From the NCBI GenBank assembly GCA_028565635.1, contig JAOXYB010077499.1, forward strand, positions 8,634 to 23,381: a DNA stretch of 14,748 nt, written 5' to 3'. The position numbers were made by a program, and so were the translations under genes. The DNA is from Phoronis ovalis. Lineage: Eukaryota > Phoronida > Phoronidae. Each line of letters opens with the position of its first letter. The first letter of the stretch is position 1. This document shows, piece by piece, positions 1 through 7,088 of the stretch. The notes beneath the pieces were generated by a model. The model was given only the letters and a program-made list of their open reading frames with translations, ran no database searches and was not told where the DNA came from.

Positions 1-96
1 AATCTTGCAAAAAATGACAAAAATATTAAGCTCCAAAATGAGAACGAAACTATATTGCAAAAAACAGTTGCCAAAGTGATAAAGGAAAAAGATTGA
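1..96 (+). CDS. 3' end of an unidentified upstream gene (last coding exon, partial)
   Basis: Frame 1 is open from the first base for 31 codons and stops at TGA 94-96. The peptide is rich in Lys, Asn, Glu and Gln, with hydrophobic residues at coiled-coil-like spacing (for example KLQNENETILQK). That is unusual for random AT-rich DNA. I read it as the C-terminal end of a plus-strand coiled-coil protein whose body lies outside the window. The family cannot be named from 31 residues, and a chance open frame remains possible. Support comes from the good polyadenylation signals on the same strand near 1689-1753, which some upstream plus-strand gene must use. Confidence 0.45.
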   Translation, partial: NLAKNDKNIKLQNENETILQKTVAKVIKEKD

Positions 97-436
97 TGTT
101 TCTAGATTAAGCTGTAGCCGAGAATCGCACAGATTCTGAAGTCATATTCTAAGAGTTTTTATGTTCTTGATAGTTTAGAATCAGAGTTGTCTAAAGTTTT
201 GTGGCACTTTTCATTATAATAATGCCTTCTTCATTTAAGCATGTTATGAATATCTCTATATCTGATATACCTTCTGTCACTCAAAACATTCTTTGGTTAT
301 TTTTACAGAATATCAATTTAAGTATTCCCAGCCAGCTCTAGAGTCCGCCCGACTTAAATCTTGTTAATGCTTCCTTTACCAGTCTACTGGAGGGTAATCT
401 ACTAGTAAAGAGGTGGGTAGGAGTACCCCCAAGGTA

Positions 437-664
437 CAATGCTCGCACTTAAAAATCGGCAATGATCGCTGCTCGCACTTAACAAGAAAAATTAACAACC
501 AAAAAAAAAAACGTTGCTAAAAAAAATCGGTCGCCAAAAGCAAAATAGTTAACAAGATTAGAAAACAAATTAAAAAAATGGTCGCCAAAAGACAATGCTC
601 TCGCACTTAACAAACCAAGGCAATGCTCGCTGCTCGGACTTAACAGATCCCAATGCTCGCGATA
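437..664. repeat. Degenerate repeats of a CAATGCTCGCACTTAA-type motif
   Basis: A motif close to CAATGCTCGCACTTAA occurs at 437-452, 460-483 (with an extra GCT), 593-613 (with an extra CT), 621-646 (again with GCTGCT) and, truncated, at 651-661. A second motif, GGTCGCCAAAAG, occurs at 529-540 and 580-591 between A-rich stretches. The copies are irregularly spaced and diverged, so this is a decayed satellite or part of a dispersed repeat. It is not a CRISPR array, because neither unit length nor spacing is constant. Confidence 0.6.
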
Positions 665-678
665 CCCCCCCCCCCCCC
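665..678. repeat. Homopolymer run of 14 C
   Basis: Fourteen consecutive C residues directly follow the degenerate repeat patch. Such a run is unstable and prone to length error in sequencing. It marks the right edge of the repeat patch. Confidence 0.9.
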
Positions 679-1747
679 ATAGTAAAAGGATGAAACAAGC
701 AATTTTGAATATGGATATTTTTGGACGCAAATATTTTAAGTTTGAGATATGATTTTTTGGACTAGTATTTTTTGCCATTTTGTTACGACTTTTTGTGCAC
801 ATGGAGAATGCATGGGGAACATTATTGTTTGTACTAAGCTCCCACCATTACATTTAAAAGAAATTGCAGTATTAAAATTAGTTTAATGTGATATGTCCTT
901 ACCTAAATATCCACTTGAAAACTTCTTTCATTTAAGGTGGAGAACATAGTTAAATCTTAAACCTTGGAGCGTTAATTGTAAATACATCATGTGACCCATG
1001 TTGAGGTAATTTTGGGCTAAAAAGTGTATGAAAATCAAAAAGCACATCCTGCAAAGTTGAAACTTGCCTACATATTTTTCTCATTTAGCAGGTACGTAAT
1101 TTTGTCTCAGGTTTATAAAATTTGGCTCTTTTCAATAGATATCAATTTTAAGTTATGCTAACCCAATTTTGCTGATTTTTATATTTATACACTTAAAATT
1201 TGAGTCTGTAACGCTGTGCAATATAAGGGAATGCTTTGCGCAAAATGTTCCAACATTTTAACACTTTTTTTAATTACTCATACTGGCAACCACACAGGTT
1301 AGACTTACAGAAAAACAAGTTACAGATTTAACAAGTTTGAGTATTCCAGTCTTACACTTTCAGGCTATGTACTTTTGCTTGTCTATTTTTTATTTTACTG
1401 GTTAAAATTTAATTTGATATATAGAATGATACTCGGCAACTTAAAATTAGACATGAGTTGCAGCTCATTCCTACAGGATTGATTTATGTTGATTCGTCTG
1501 CATGCATTGTTTCGTTTCCCACTGAGTTGGATCGCCACTTGCAGAAGAAAGAAATTTGCATGGTATAATTAGGATAATATTTTATGATTTCTTTTTGGAC
1601 ATAAGAGACACATTATACTAGCCTTATATGCAGAGAATGATAATCCTGTGTTGAGTATAGCAAGCTTCTGAAAAATTATGAATCAAAGAATAAACTATAT
1701 CGGCAACGCAAACATAAAATGTGTTAAAACCTTCTAAGAACAAATGC

Positions 1748-1811
1748 AATAAATTGTATTATTGAGATGGCCTGGTGTTTCTTGTAATAAGATTTTTTTT
1801 TGTGTGTTTGA
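1748..1811 (+). terminator. Candidate polyadenylation site of the upstream plus-strand gene
   Basis: AATAAA at 1748-1753 (another at 1689-1694) is followed about 40 bases later by a T- and GT-rich stretch, roughly 1791-1811. This is the normal arrangement of a hexamer plus downstream U/GU-rich element around a cleavage site. It lies about 300 bases upstream of the next gene's TATA-like box, so the two plus-strand genes would sit head to tail with a short gap. Confidence 0.45.
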
Positions 1812-2054
1812 AGCTTAGTTGCATTAATATTGTTACAGAGTAATTGCTCGTCGATTCAGTTGAATGTTTACTGCATGCTAAATACAATGGCGCGTACATA
1901 ACGAAAAGAATTTTAAAATTCCGGCGGCAATTAAAATGAACCTTCAGCAAGTTTCATTTGCTGAAATACAAATGATTACGTTGGACTCAACAATACGTCA
2001 ACGTCACACGCAACGTGATGATAGATACATGTAAAGGACAGATTTTAGAAGAAA

Positions 2055-2073
2055 AGTATAAAGATTTTATACT
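2055..2073 (+). promoter_or_regulatory. TATA-like box inside a perfect inverted repeat
   Basis: TATAAA at 2057-2062 lies in the left arm of a perfect inverted repeat: AGTATAAA, GAT, TTTATACT. It is 96 bases upstream of the ATG at 2158. A TATA box would place transcription start near 2087-2095, giving a 5' UTR of about 65-70 bases. That suits an intronless gene with an in-frame TAG at 2122-2124. The inverted repeat could also be a protein-binding site in its own right. Confidence 0.4.
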
Positions 2074-2102
2074 TGTCAGACGGAAGTTTTATACTTGTCA
2101 GA
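2065..2102 (+). repeat. Two-copy direct repeat, 22-base period
   Basis: TTTTATACTTGTCAGA occurs at 2065-2080 and again at 2087-2102, and similarity continues into GGGA/CGGA after each copy. The first copy overlaps the right arm of the TATA-containing inverted repeat. It is either a duplicated regulatory site at the promoter of the membrane coiled-coil gene or a simple local duplication. No known factor motif is recognised with certainty. Confidence 0.55.
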
Positions 2103-2157
2103 GGGAAATTAGCATACGCACTAGATACTCAGTCTAAATTATTTGATAAAGACAAAG

Positions 2158-4845
2158 ATGTCGTATAACAGCACTTTACCGTTTTCTGCTAATATCAATG
2201 AAGTTATACGATTTTCAGTAGGCGTTTGCATACTTTTTATTATAATTATAATAATAATGTTATTTGTCTTACTGGTTAAGTATTGTGTAATCTATTGGCG
2301 GCTAAAACATGCTCCACAAACACTTTTAATTTGGGAGGAAGAAGATCGTTTAGCAGAAAAAATCAAAATTAAATACATACAAGAAAATATGTTACAAAAT
2401 GATTTGGAACGACAAGGAATGGAGCAGACGAGACTTGAAGAAATAGAAGATCATAGGCAAAGAGGGAAGACAAATAAGAAGGACACTGGGGAACAAAAGA
2501 CAGAACTAATGAAACTGCAAGAATTACTAGTACAGGAAACCCAGAAAACAGCGGAGCAGCAAACAAAGAAACAATTGGGAGCGAAACACTCTGTCATTTC
2601 TGAGGAGTCGAAAAGCAGTCAGAATGTTTATCAAGAAGCTAAAAGCAAAACTGACATGTATCGTGAGGTGAAAAAGTTACACAGTATTGTCACAGATGAA
2701 AGGAAGAGCAAACACGAAATTCAACACGAAGATAAAAACAAAAAAGAGCATAAAAGTAAAAAGAAAAAGAGGAAAGAGCGCAAAGGTTTTACGAAATTGG
2801 AAGAACAAATAAAAAGTGAAGAACAGCAAGTATTAAATGCACACTGTGCAAGTGTAGTAAAGCATCACGTAGAGGAAGATGAAGTTGAAAAAAGACAACG
2901 AGAAGAGCGAGGAAAGAAGCTAGAGGATGAGGTGGCGAAAATGTACGAAGATGTAAAAATGCTAGGAAAGGGCCGTAAACAACATTCAACGATAATAGAG
3001 AATAAAATTCACAAAGTAGATGATAAGCTACACCAAAAACATTCTGCAATAACAATTGACAGTGGTATAACTAGAATACACGAAAATGTGAATACTTTGG
3101 AAGACGGTCATGAACAACAACAAGTAAATCAGCTCTATGAAGAACAGACTTATAGAGATCATAAACATCTTGGAGACGAAGCAATGATAATGCAAGAAGA
3201 TATGAATGCATTAGAAGCCCATTTGCAACAACAATCGAATCAAATGGAAGAAAATATGAACGTATTCCAAGACGCTCATATACAACAACAACACTGGAAC
3301 CAAAGCTATGAAAAGGAAAAACTAGATCAAAAACAGTCGAGCACTGAGATTAAAGAAAACCGGGAAAAAATTCAAAAAGAACAGAGGCGCAAAAAAAAGA
3401 AACAACACCGCGACAAAAAAATGACGCCAGAAATGTCACAACCTGCTGTCCCACCAAGCAGTCCGTCTATCCTTTCTTTATCTGGGCGTTCACTTGCAGA
3501 CCACCCGCTTCCACCAGATGCTCCAAGAGTTATGATTCCTCGTAACGAGACGTATGTGGTGCCCGTTCAGAATGAAAGTGATAATCTCACACATATAAAA
3601 GAGCGACAACGCGATAGACATCATAAACATCATGAGAACGAAGTTCCCATAATGCAAGGAAATATGAACGTGTTAGAATCCCATTTGCAACAACAGACGA
3701 ATCAAATGGAAGAAAATATGAACGTATTACAGGACGCCCATATGCAACAACAATGGAACCAAAACTATGAAGAGGAAGACCAAGGTCAAAATCATCCTCG
3801 CACTGATATTAAAGAAAACCATGCAAAAAATCAACATGAACAGAGGCGTAAAAAGAAGAAACAACACCGCGACAAAAATATGAGGTCAGAACTGCCACAA
3901 TCTGCTGTCCCACCTAGCAGTCCGTCTATCCTCTCTTCATCTGGAGATTCATATGCAGACCATCCGTTTCCACCGGAGGATCCTAGAGTTATGGTTCCTC
4001 CTCGAAACATAACATATGTGGTGCCCTATCAGAAAAATGAGTATGAGGATCTTAACGAAGAACGACAACGCAATAAAACTCATAAATATCCTGAAAACGA
4101 ACTTCTCAAATCGCAAGTAAATATGAACGTGTTAGAATCCCATATGCAACAACAATCGAATCGAATGGAAGAAAAGAAGAACGAAGTACAAGACGCCCAC
4201 ATGCCACAACAAAGGAATCAGAGCTATGAACAGGAAGATATACAACAAAAACAGTCACGCACTGATATTAAAGAAAACCAGCCAAAAATTCAAAGAGAAC
4301 AGAGGCGGAAAAAGAAGAAACATCGCCGAAACAAAAATATGAGGCCAGAAATGGCACAACCTGCTGTCCGATCAAACAGATCGCCTATCCTTTCTTCATC
4401 TGGAGATTCACTTGCAGACCATCCGCTTCCATCAGGGGTTCCTGAAATCACGACGTATGAAGTGCCCTATCACAAAACTGAGAGTGAGGATCTCATACGT
4501 ATAGAAGAGCGACAACGCGGATTGAGCGAATCCGATTCCTCTTCTTTCACTTCTGGTATTTCTGAAGACAACCGAAAAATGTTAGTGTCTCTTAGAATCC
4601 GAGGAAATTTAAAAGCACATATGCCATTACACGAAGAAACTCATAACCAACAGGGGAGCGATAGTGATCCTCAAGCATCTCCTACAAACAAAATACCTAG
4701 CTTACCTGTAGAACAAACTGGGCTACTGCCGAGTGTGAGAATAAATGTAACCTTGCACTCGGATTCTAGCAGTAATAACAGTGTGAACAGTGTCGAACAA
4801 ACCCGAATGATAGGGTGGGAACATCAACGAAATTGTTCATCGTAG
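2158..4845 (+). CDS. Unrecognised single-pass membrane protein with coiled coil and three tandem 150-residue repeats
   Basis: An intronless frame of 895 codons plus TAG. I start it at ATG 2158 (A at -3). The frame extends upstream only through a TTG to an in-frame stop at 2122-2124, with no earlier ATG. Residues 1-18 are polar with an NST glycosylation sequon at 5-7. Residues 19-40 form a strong membrane span with six consecutive Ile, followed by Lys/Arg, so an N-out, C-in single-pass topology is likely, without a cleavable signal peptide. Residues 60-330 are Lys/Glu/Gln-rich coiled coil with a basic block, KKKKRKERK, near 201-209. Residues 328-782 hold three tandem repeats. Residues 783-895 form a Ser/Asn-rich tail. 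The trichohyalin-like composition would attract false homology hits. I recognise no family and infer a cytoplasmic scaffold or tether. It sits between a plus-strand neighbour upstream and CCM2, which converges on it. Confidence 0.85.
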   Translation: MSYNSTLPFSANINEVIRFSVGVCILFIIIIIIMLFVLLVKYCVIYWRLKHAPQTLLIWEEEDRLAEKIKIKYIQENMLQNDLERQGMEQTRLEEIEDHRQRGKTNKKDTGEQKTELMKLQELLVQETQKTAEQQTKKQLGAKHSVISEESKSSQNVYQEAKSKTDMYREVKKLHSIVTDERKSKHEIQHEDKNKKEHKSKKKKRKERKGFTKLEEQIKSEEQQVLNAHCASVVKHHVEEDEVEKRQREERGKKLEDEVAKMYEDVKMLGKGRKQHSTIIENKIHKVDDKLHQKHSAITIDSGITRIHENVNTLEDGHEQQQVNQLYEEQTYRDHKHLGDEAMIMQEDMNALEAHLQQQSNQMEENMNVFQDAHIQQQHWNQSYEKEKLDQKQSSTEIKENREKIQKEQRRKKKKQHRDKKMTPEMSQPAVPPSSPSILSLSGRSLADHPLPPDAPRVMIPRNETYVVPVQNESDNLTHIKERQRDRHHKHHENEVPIMQGNMNVLESHLQQQTNQMEENMNVLQDAHMQQQWNQNYEEEDQGQNHPRTDIKENHAKNQHEQRRKKKKQHRDKNMRSELPQSAVPPSSPSILSSSGDSYADHPFPPEDPRVMVPPRNITYVVPYQKNEYEDLNEERQRNKTHKYPENELLKSQVNMNVLESHMQQQSNRMEEKKNEVQDAHMPQQRNQSYEQEDIQQKQSRTDIKENQPKIQREQRRKKKKHRRNKNMRPEMAQPAVRSNRSPILSSSGDSLADHPLPSGVPEITTYEVPYHKTESEDLIRIEERQRGLSESDSSSFTSGISEDNRKMLVSLRIRGNLKAHMPLHEETHNQQGSDSDPQASPTNKIPSLPVEQTGLLPSVRINVTLHSDSSSNNSVNSVEQTRMIGWEHQRNCSS
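3139..3597 (+). repeat. Coding repeat unit 1 (residues 328-480)
   Basis: First of three tandem 459-base units. In order it holds two copies of an 18-residue NMNVL...HxQQQxNQxxEE module (from residues 348 and 366), a basic cluster RRKKKKQHRDKK (410-421), a Pro/Ser segment PAVPPSSPSILSLS followed by LADHPLPPD, and TYVVP with its Tyr at 466. A further degenerate 18-residue module (residues 310-327) lies just before the unit. Confidence 0.85.
3598..4056 (+). repeat. Coding repeat unit 2 (residues 481-633)
   Basis: Second unit, again 459 bases, so duplication kept the length exactly. Its 18-residue modules start at residues 502 and 520. The basic cluster RRKKKKQHRDK is at 563-573, followed by the PPSSPSILSSSGDS segment and TYVVPY with Tyr 620. 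Similarity to unit 1 is obvious at both DNA and protein level, which suggests fairly recent duplication or ongoing exchange. Confidence 0.85.
4057..4503 (+). repeat. Coding repeat unit 3 (residues 634-782)
   Basis: Third unit, 447 bases, four codons shorter than the others. The modules start at residues 655 and 673, and the second is the most diverged (KKNEVQDAHMPQQ). The basic cluster RRKKKKHRRNK is at 716-726. The Pro/Ser stretch has lost part of its PPSSP core, but SPILSSSGDSLADHPLP remains. The tyrosine motif is TYEVPY, with Tyr 767. The sequence after it (EERQR) is the start of what would be a fourth copy and then diverges. Confidence 0.85.
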
Positions 4846-4950
4846 ATTTCAATTCAATATGGTATTGATGACACTGACGAAGGAAACATTCAGAACTTTC
4901 GTGTTAAAGGTCATTCAAATAGAACATCACCTTTACATAGTTTCTCTTAA
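4846..4950 (+). other. In-frame 34-codon extension beyond the TAG stop
   Basis: Directly after TAG 4843-4845 the same frame continues for 34 sense codons to TAA 4948-4950. The encoded stretch (ISIQYGIDDTDEGNIQNF and onward to SPLHSFS) has a coding-like mix of Asp, Glu, Gly and Asn codons. It could be a readthrough extension, the remains of an older longer C-terminus cut by a recent nonsense change, or chance. The TAG context (TCG TAG ATT) does not match the best-known readthrough signals, so I do not add it to the protein. Confidence 0.3.
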
Positions 4951-5860
4951 AATCGCACTTGAAACTTTTTCTATAGTCCTACCAATGGCAAACCCCAAAA
5001 CACTTACTTTCATAGAAATCATTAAAAATGTTAAATTTACCTACATGTATCTCTAAAGAAACTGCAGAGATATTTGTTTTGATGTGGTCACGCAATTCTA
5101 TAGCAATACAGATGTGCACAGTAAGTAAAATAGATCCACATAATGACGTTTATTTTAACAACAAAATCTAAAAAGTATTCCAGTCAAAATCATATTAGTA
5201 ATGCTACTATATACTATAAGGCAGAAATATATATTGGTTTTCTACGTTTTCTATCTTCCGGTGTCTTTTAATTTTTGGCAATTAAGCTGTATCTCGAAGA
5301 TGGTTACATGGTGCTTCAGGTGTGACATAACCAGGGCAAACCATTGTTGACCTTAAAGTCAACATTTTATTTGGAAGTCAAATTTCTAAATTGCTCAGAA
5401 GCTTCTAAAATGATGGCATTGGGCTACCAAGCGGTCATTTAATGATCTTGGTGAGAATATTTCAATTAATGTAATGATTTTCTAATTTTCAGCAATTTAA
5501 GGGCATGGCACTCAAGTGACATCCAAAGGGTGGACAATTCAGCTGACCTGAGTTCAAAAGGTCTAGAGGTCAGAATGGTGTGAAACTTTCAGATAGTAGT
5601 TTTTATGCATTAAGTGGTCATCAAGAGGTGTTAGCATCACTTCGAGGTAAAAAATACTCCCAAAGCAATAAAATTCTAATATTTGCTGGAAAGTTTAAAA
5701 ATGATGTTGAGAACTCGTTCAGACGTCATTCACGGGCAATACAAGTTAATAGCAGCGACTCTGCAAAAAAGCTAGTTTCTAGTTTCATTATCTATTTTTA
5801 CAAGACCCTAAATATGTGAAGTTATGCAACTATTGATTCTAAGTATAAATACATATTATT
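4951..5860. other. Non-coding interval downstream of the repeat-protein gene
   Basis: No gene is supported here. The 65- and 79-codon frames are AT-rich chance frames; the second opens only at GTG. Its left part would be the 3' UTR of the repeat-protein gene, with a candidate AATAAA at 5667-5672. A mid-complexity stretch at about 5310-5580, less AT-rich than its surroundings, may be an old dispersed repeat. It includes a perfect GTTGAC/GTCAAC inverted repeat at 5346-5363. Confidence 0.5.
5544..5572 (+). promoter_or_regulatory. Cluster of nuclear-receptor half-site-like hexamers (DR2 spacing)
   Basis: TGACCT (5544-5549) is followed by AGTTCA (5551-5556), AGGTCT (5559-5564) and AGGTCA (5567-5572). 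The last three are direct repeats, each separated by two bases. AGGTCA-type direct repeats with 2-base spacing are known response elements for RAR/RXR-class and Rev-erb-class receptors. Here the cluster lies in a probable repeat with no promoter beside it, so function is only a possibility. Confidence 0.25.
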
Positions 5861-5926
5861 AATAAATACATTTATATTTATTTAAATTTCTTATATTTTC
5901 TTTCTATATTTATAAGTACAAATAAA
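5861..5926. terminator. Opposed polyadenylation hexamers between convergent genes
   Basis: AATAAA on the plus strand at 5861-5866 and 5921-5926 would serve the repeat-protein gene. TTTATT at 5877-5882 is AATAAA on the minus strand and could serve CCM2. The whole 5820-5940 stretch is almost pure A/T, so hexamers are expected by chance. This is only a plausible convergence zone, not a proven pair of sites. Confidence 0.25.
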
Positions 5927-6414
5927 CAAATTTAATCATCCTTGTCCAAATACATTTTAATGATTTTTAAACATCTATAGATACTGTCTACACAAGCAAA
6001 AGCTACCAAGGTCCAACTCAAATTTCACTGACCACTTGTAACACTGTAGTGAAAAGTACAAAAAATAATCAAATTAAAGCTCCATTCTTTTAATATTCAA
6101 ATTACAGTTATTCTACAAAAAACCAAAATTAATTTACATCTCTATAAACAATGTAAAAAAATCACTGCAATAATTCAATAATTTGAAGTTTTGTCAAATA
6201 CAGACACCACAAAAATTCTCATGATGGCTCATTTAGAAAAAAAGACTTATTTTGGTAGTTATTCTATTACATAGATAAAGTCAGTATTATACGGAATTTA
6301 CCCATATTCCTACAAAGCAACACTTTTAAAAACATTTCATCTACTCTATGCAACTAATTCCTTTGATTTTTAACAAAATCTGCAGAAAAATGCATATAAC
6401 ATATAATATTAGTA

Positions 6415-6450
6415 TTTATTGTGTTTCGCTATCACATATTTACATTTATT
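6415..6450 (-). terminator. Candidate CCM2 polyadenylation signals
   Basis: Read on the minus strand, AATAAA occurs at 6450-6445 and again at 6420-6415, about 480-515 bases beyond the CCM2 stop codon. Two hexamers 30 bases apart at a usual 3' UTR distance make these better candidates than the AT-rich zone further on. The intervening 6451-6928 would be the CCM2 3' UTR. No other gene is seen there. Confidence 0.4.
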
Positions 6451-6928
6451 AATAATTTATATTACCAAAGATGCATGAGTTAGTAATGGCAACATCTGCC
6501 AACTGTAATTTTTCCATAACTTGTCACAAGTTACCTGACCTTAAGGGAGTTCAAGAAGAGGCAATCTCACTGAGACATTGGTGAGACAATCTAACTTGAA
6601 TTGCCCAATGTATATCAAAAAGAAATAGCCACCATTACATTGCAATGCCATGTGAATACTTGCCATCAAGAATGAGATCATATTTGGAGAATTTTAGTTA
6701 CCTTTTGAAAGCATTAACATGTAAACTTTGGCCATGATCAACTTTAATAAAGCATTACAACAAACATGGAAAATACTAAAACTGCAATACAGTTTCAAAA
6801 TTACATGCTCTTTAAAAAGGCTCAGATAATTCTGCAAATTTATAATTTTTAACTTCTGTAGTTGCTCCAAATGAGTCCAACAAAAACTTGCGATAATATC
6901 TCTATTGTATATGTTGATATTTCAAGCT

Positions 6929-7088
6929 TCATGAAGGAATATAGTTTTTAGGGTTAGTGTCAATTGAGACACGTGTGTCTCTTTGACTTAAGTCAGCAAT
7001 AAGCTGGTCAATGGCCTCATGTCCTAAACTATCAAGGTCTCCATATATTGTATTATTGCCCAACGATGACGTCTCACTCATTGTACGC
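6929..7088 (-). CDS. CCM2: CCM2 exon 11 (last coding exon) and stop
   Basis: After acceptor TTTTTGTAG it encodes a Ser/Thr-rich start (RTMSETSSLG), then an amphipathic helix HEAIDQLIADLSQRD and a short tail ending NYIPS before TGA 6931-6929. The helix corresponds to the WDRMISDISSDIEALG helix near the human C-terminus. The tail after it is not conserved. Confidence 0.88.

Larger units (their letters stand above)
97..1775 (+). other. Probable long 3' UTR / non-coding interval
   Basis: No convincing coding region was found on either strand. The reading frames of 60-110 codons here are low-complexity or antisense to repeats. If the first 96 bases are a terminal exon, this interval would be its 3' UTR, ending about 20 bases after AATAAA at 1748-1753. 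A TGTAAATA octamer at 977-984 fits the Pumilio binding consensus, which would be meaningful only if this is transcribed. The repeat patch and C-run within it are listed separately. Confidence 0.35.

Noticed and set aside
437-664. CRISPR-like array
   Set aside because: Repeat length and spacing vary, copies are diverged and the genome is clearly eukaryotic.
479-802. 107-codon minus-strand frame
   Set aside because: It reads through A-runs, the C14 run (as poly-Gly) and the degenerate repeats. Composition explains it.
2143-2157. Five-residue longer N-terminus for the repeat protein, starting at TTG
   Set aside because: TTG is not a normal start in animal nuclear genes. The first ATG of the frame is at 2158 with A at -3, and an in-frame TAG lies at 2122-2124.
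2369-3055. Minus-strand frames of 65 and 88 codons
   Set aside because: They are antisense shadows of the Lys/Glu-rich repeat protein, whose complement is rich in Phe and Leu.
4859-5056. 65-codon plus-strand frame after the repeat protein
   Set aside because: It is in a different frame from the coding-like extension, is AT-driven and hydrophobic, and shows no recognisable domain. It is probably 3' UTR.
5580-5819. 79-codon plus-strand frame
   Set aside because: It opens only at GTG, lies in a likely repeat or 3' flank and has no family signature.
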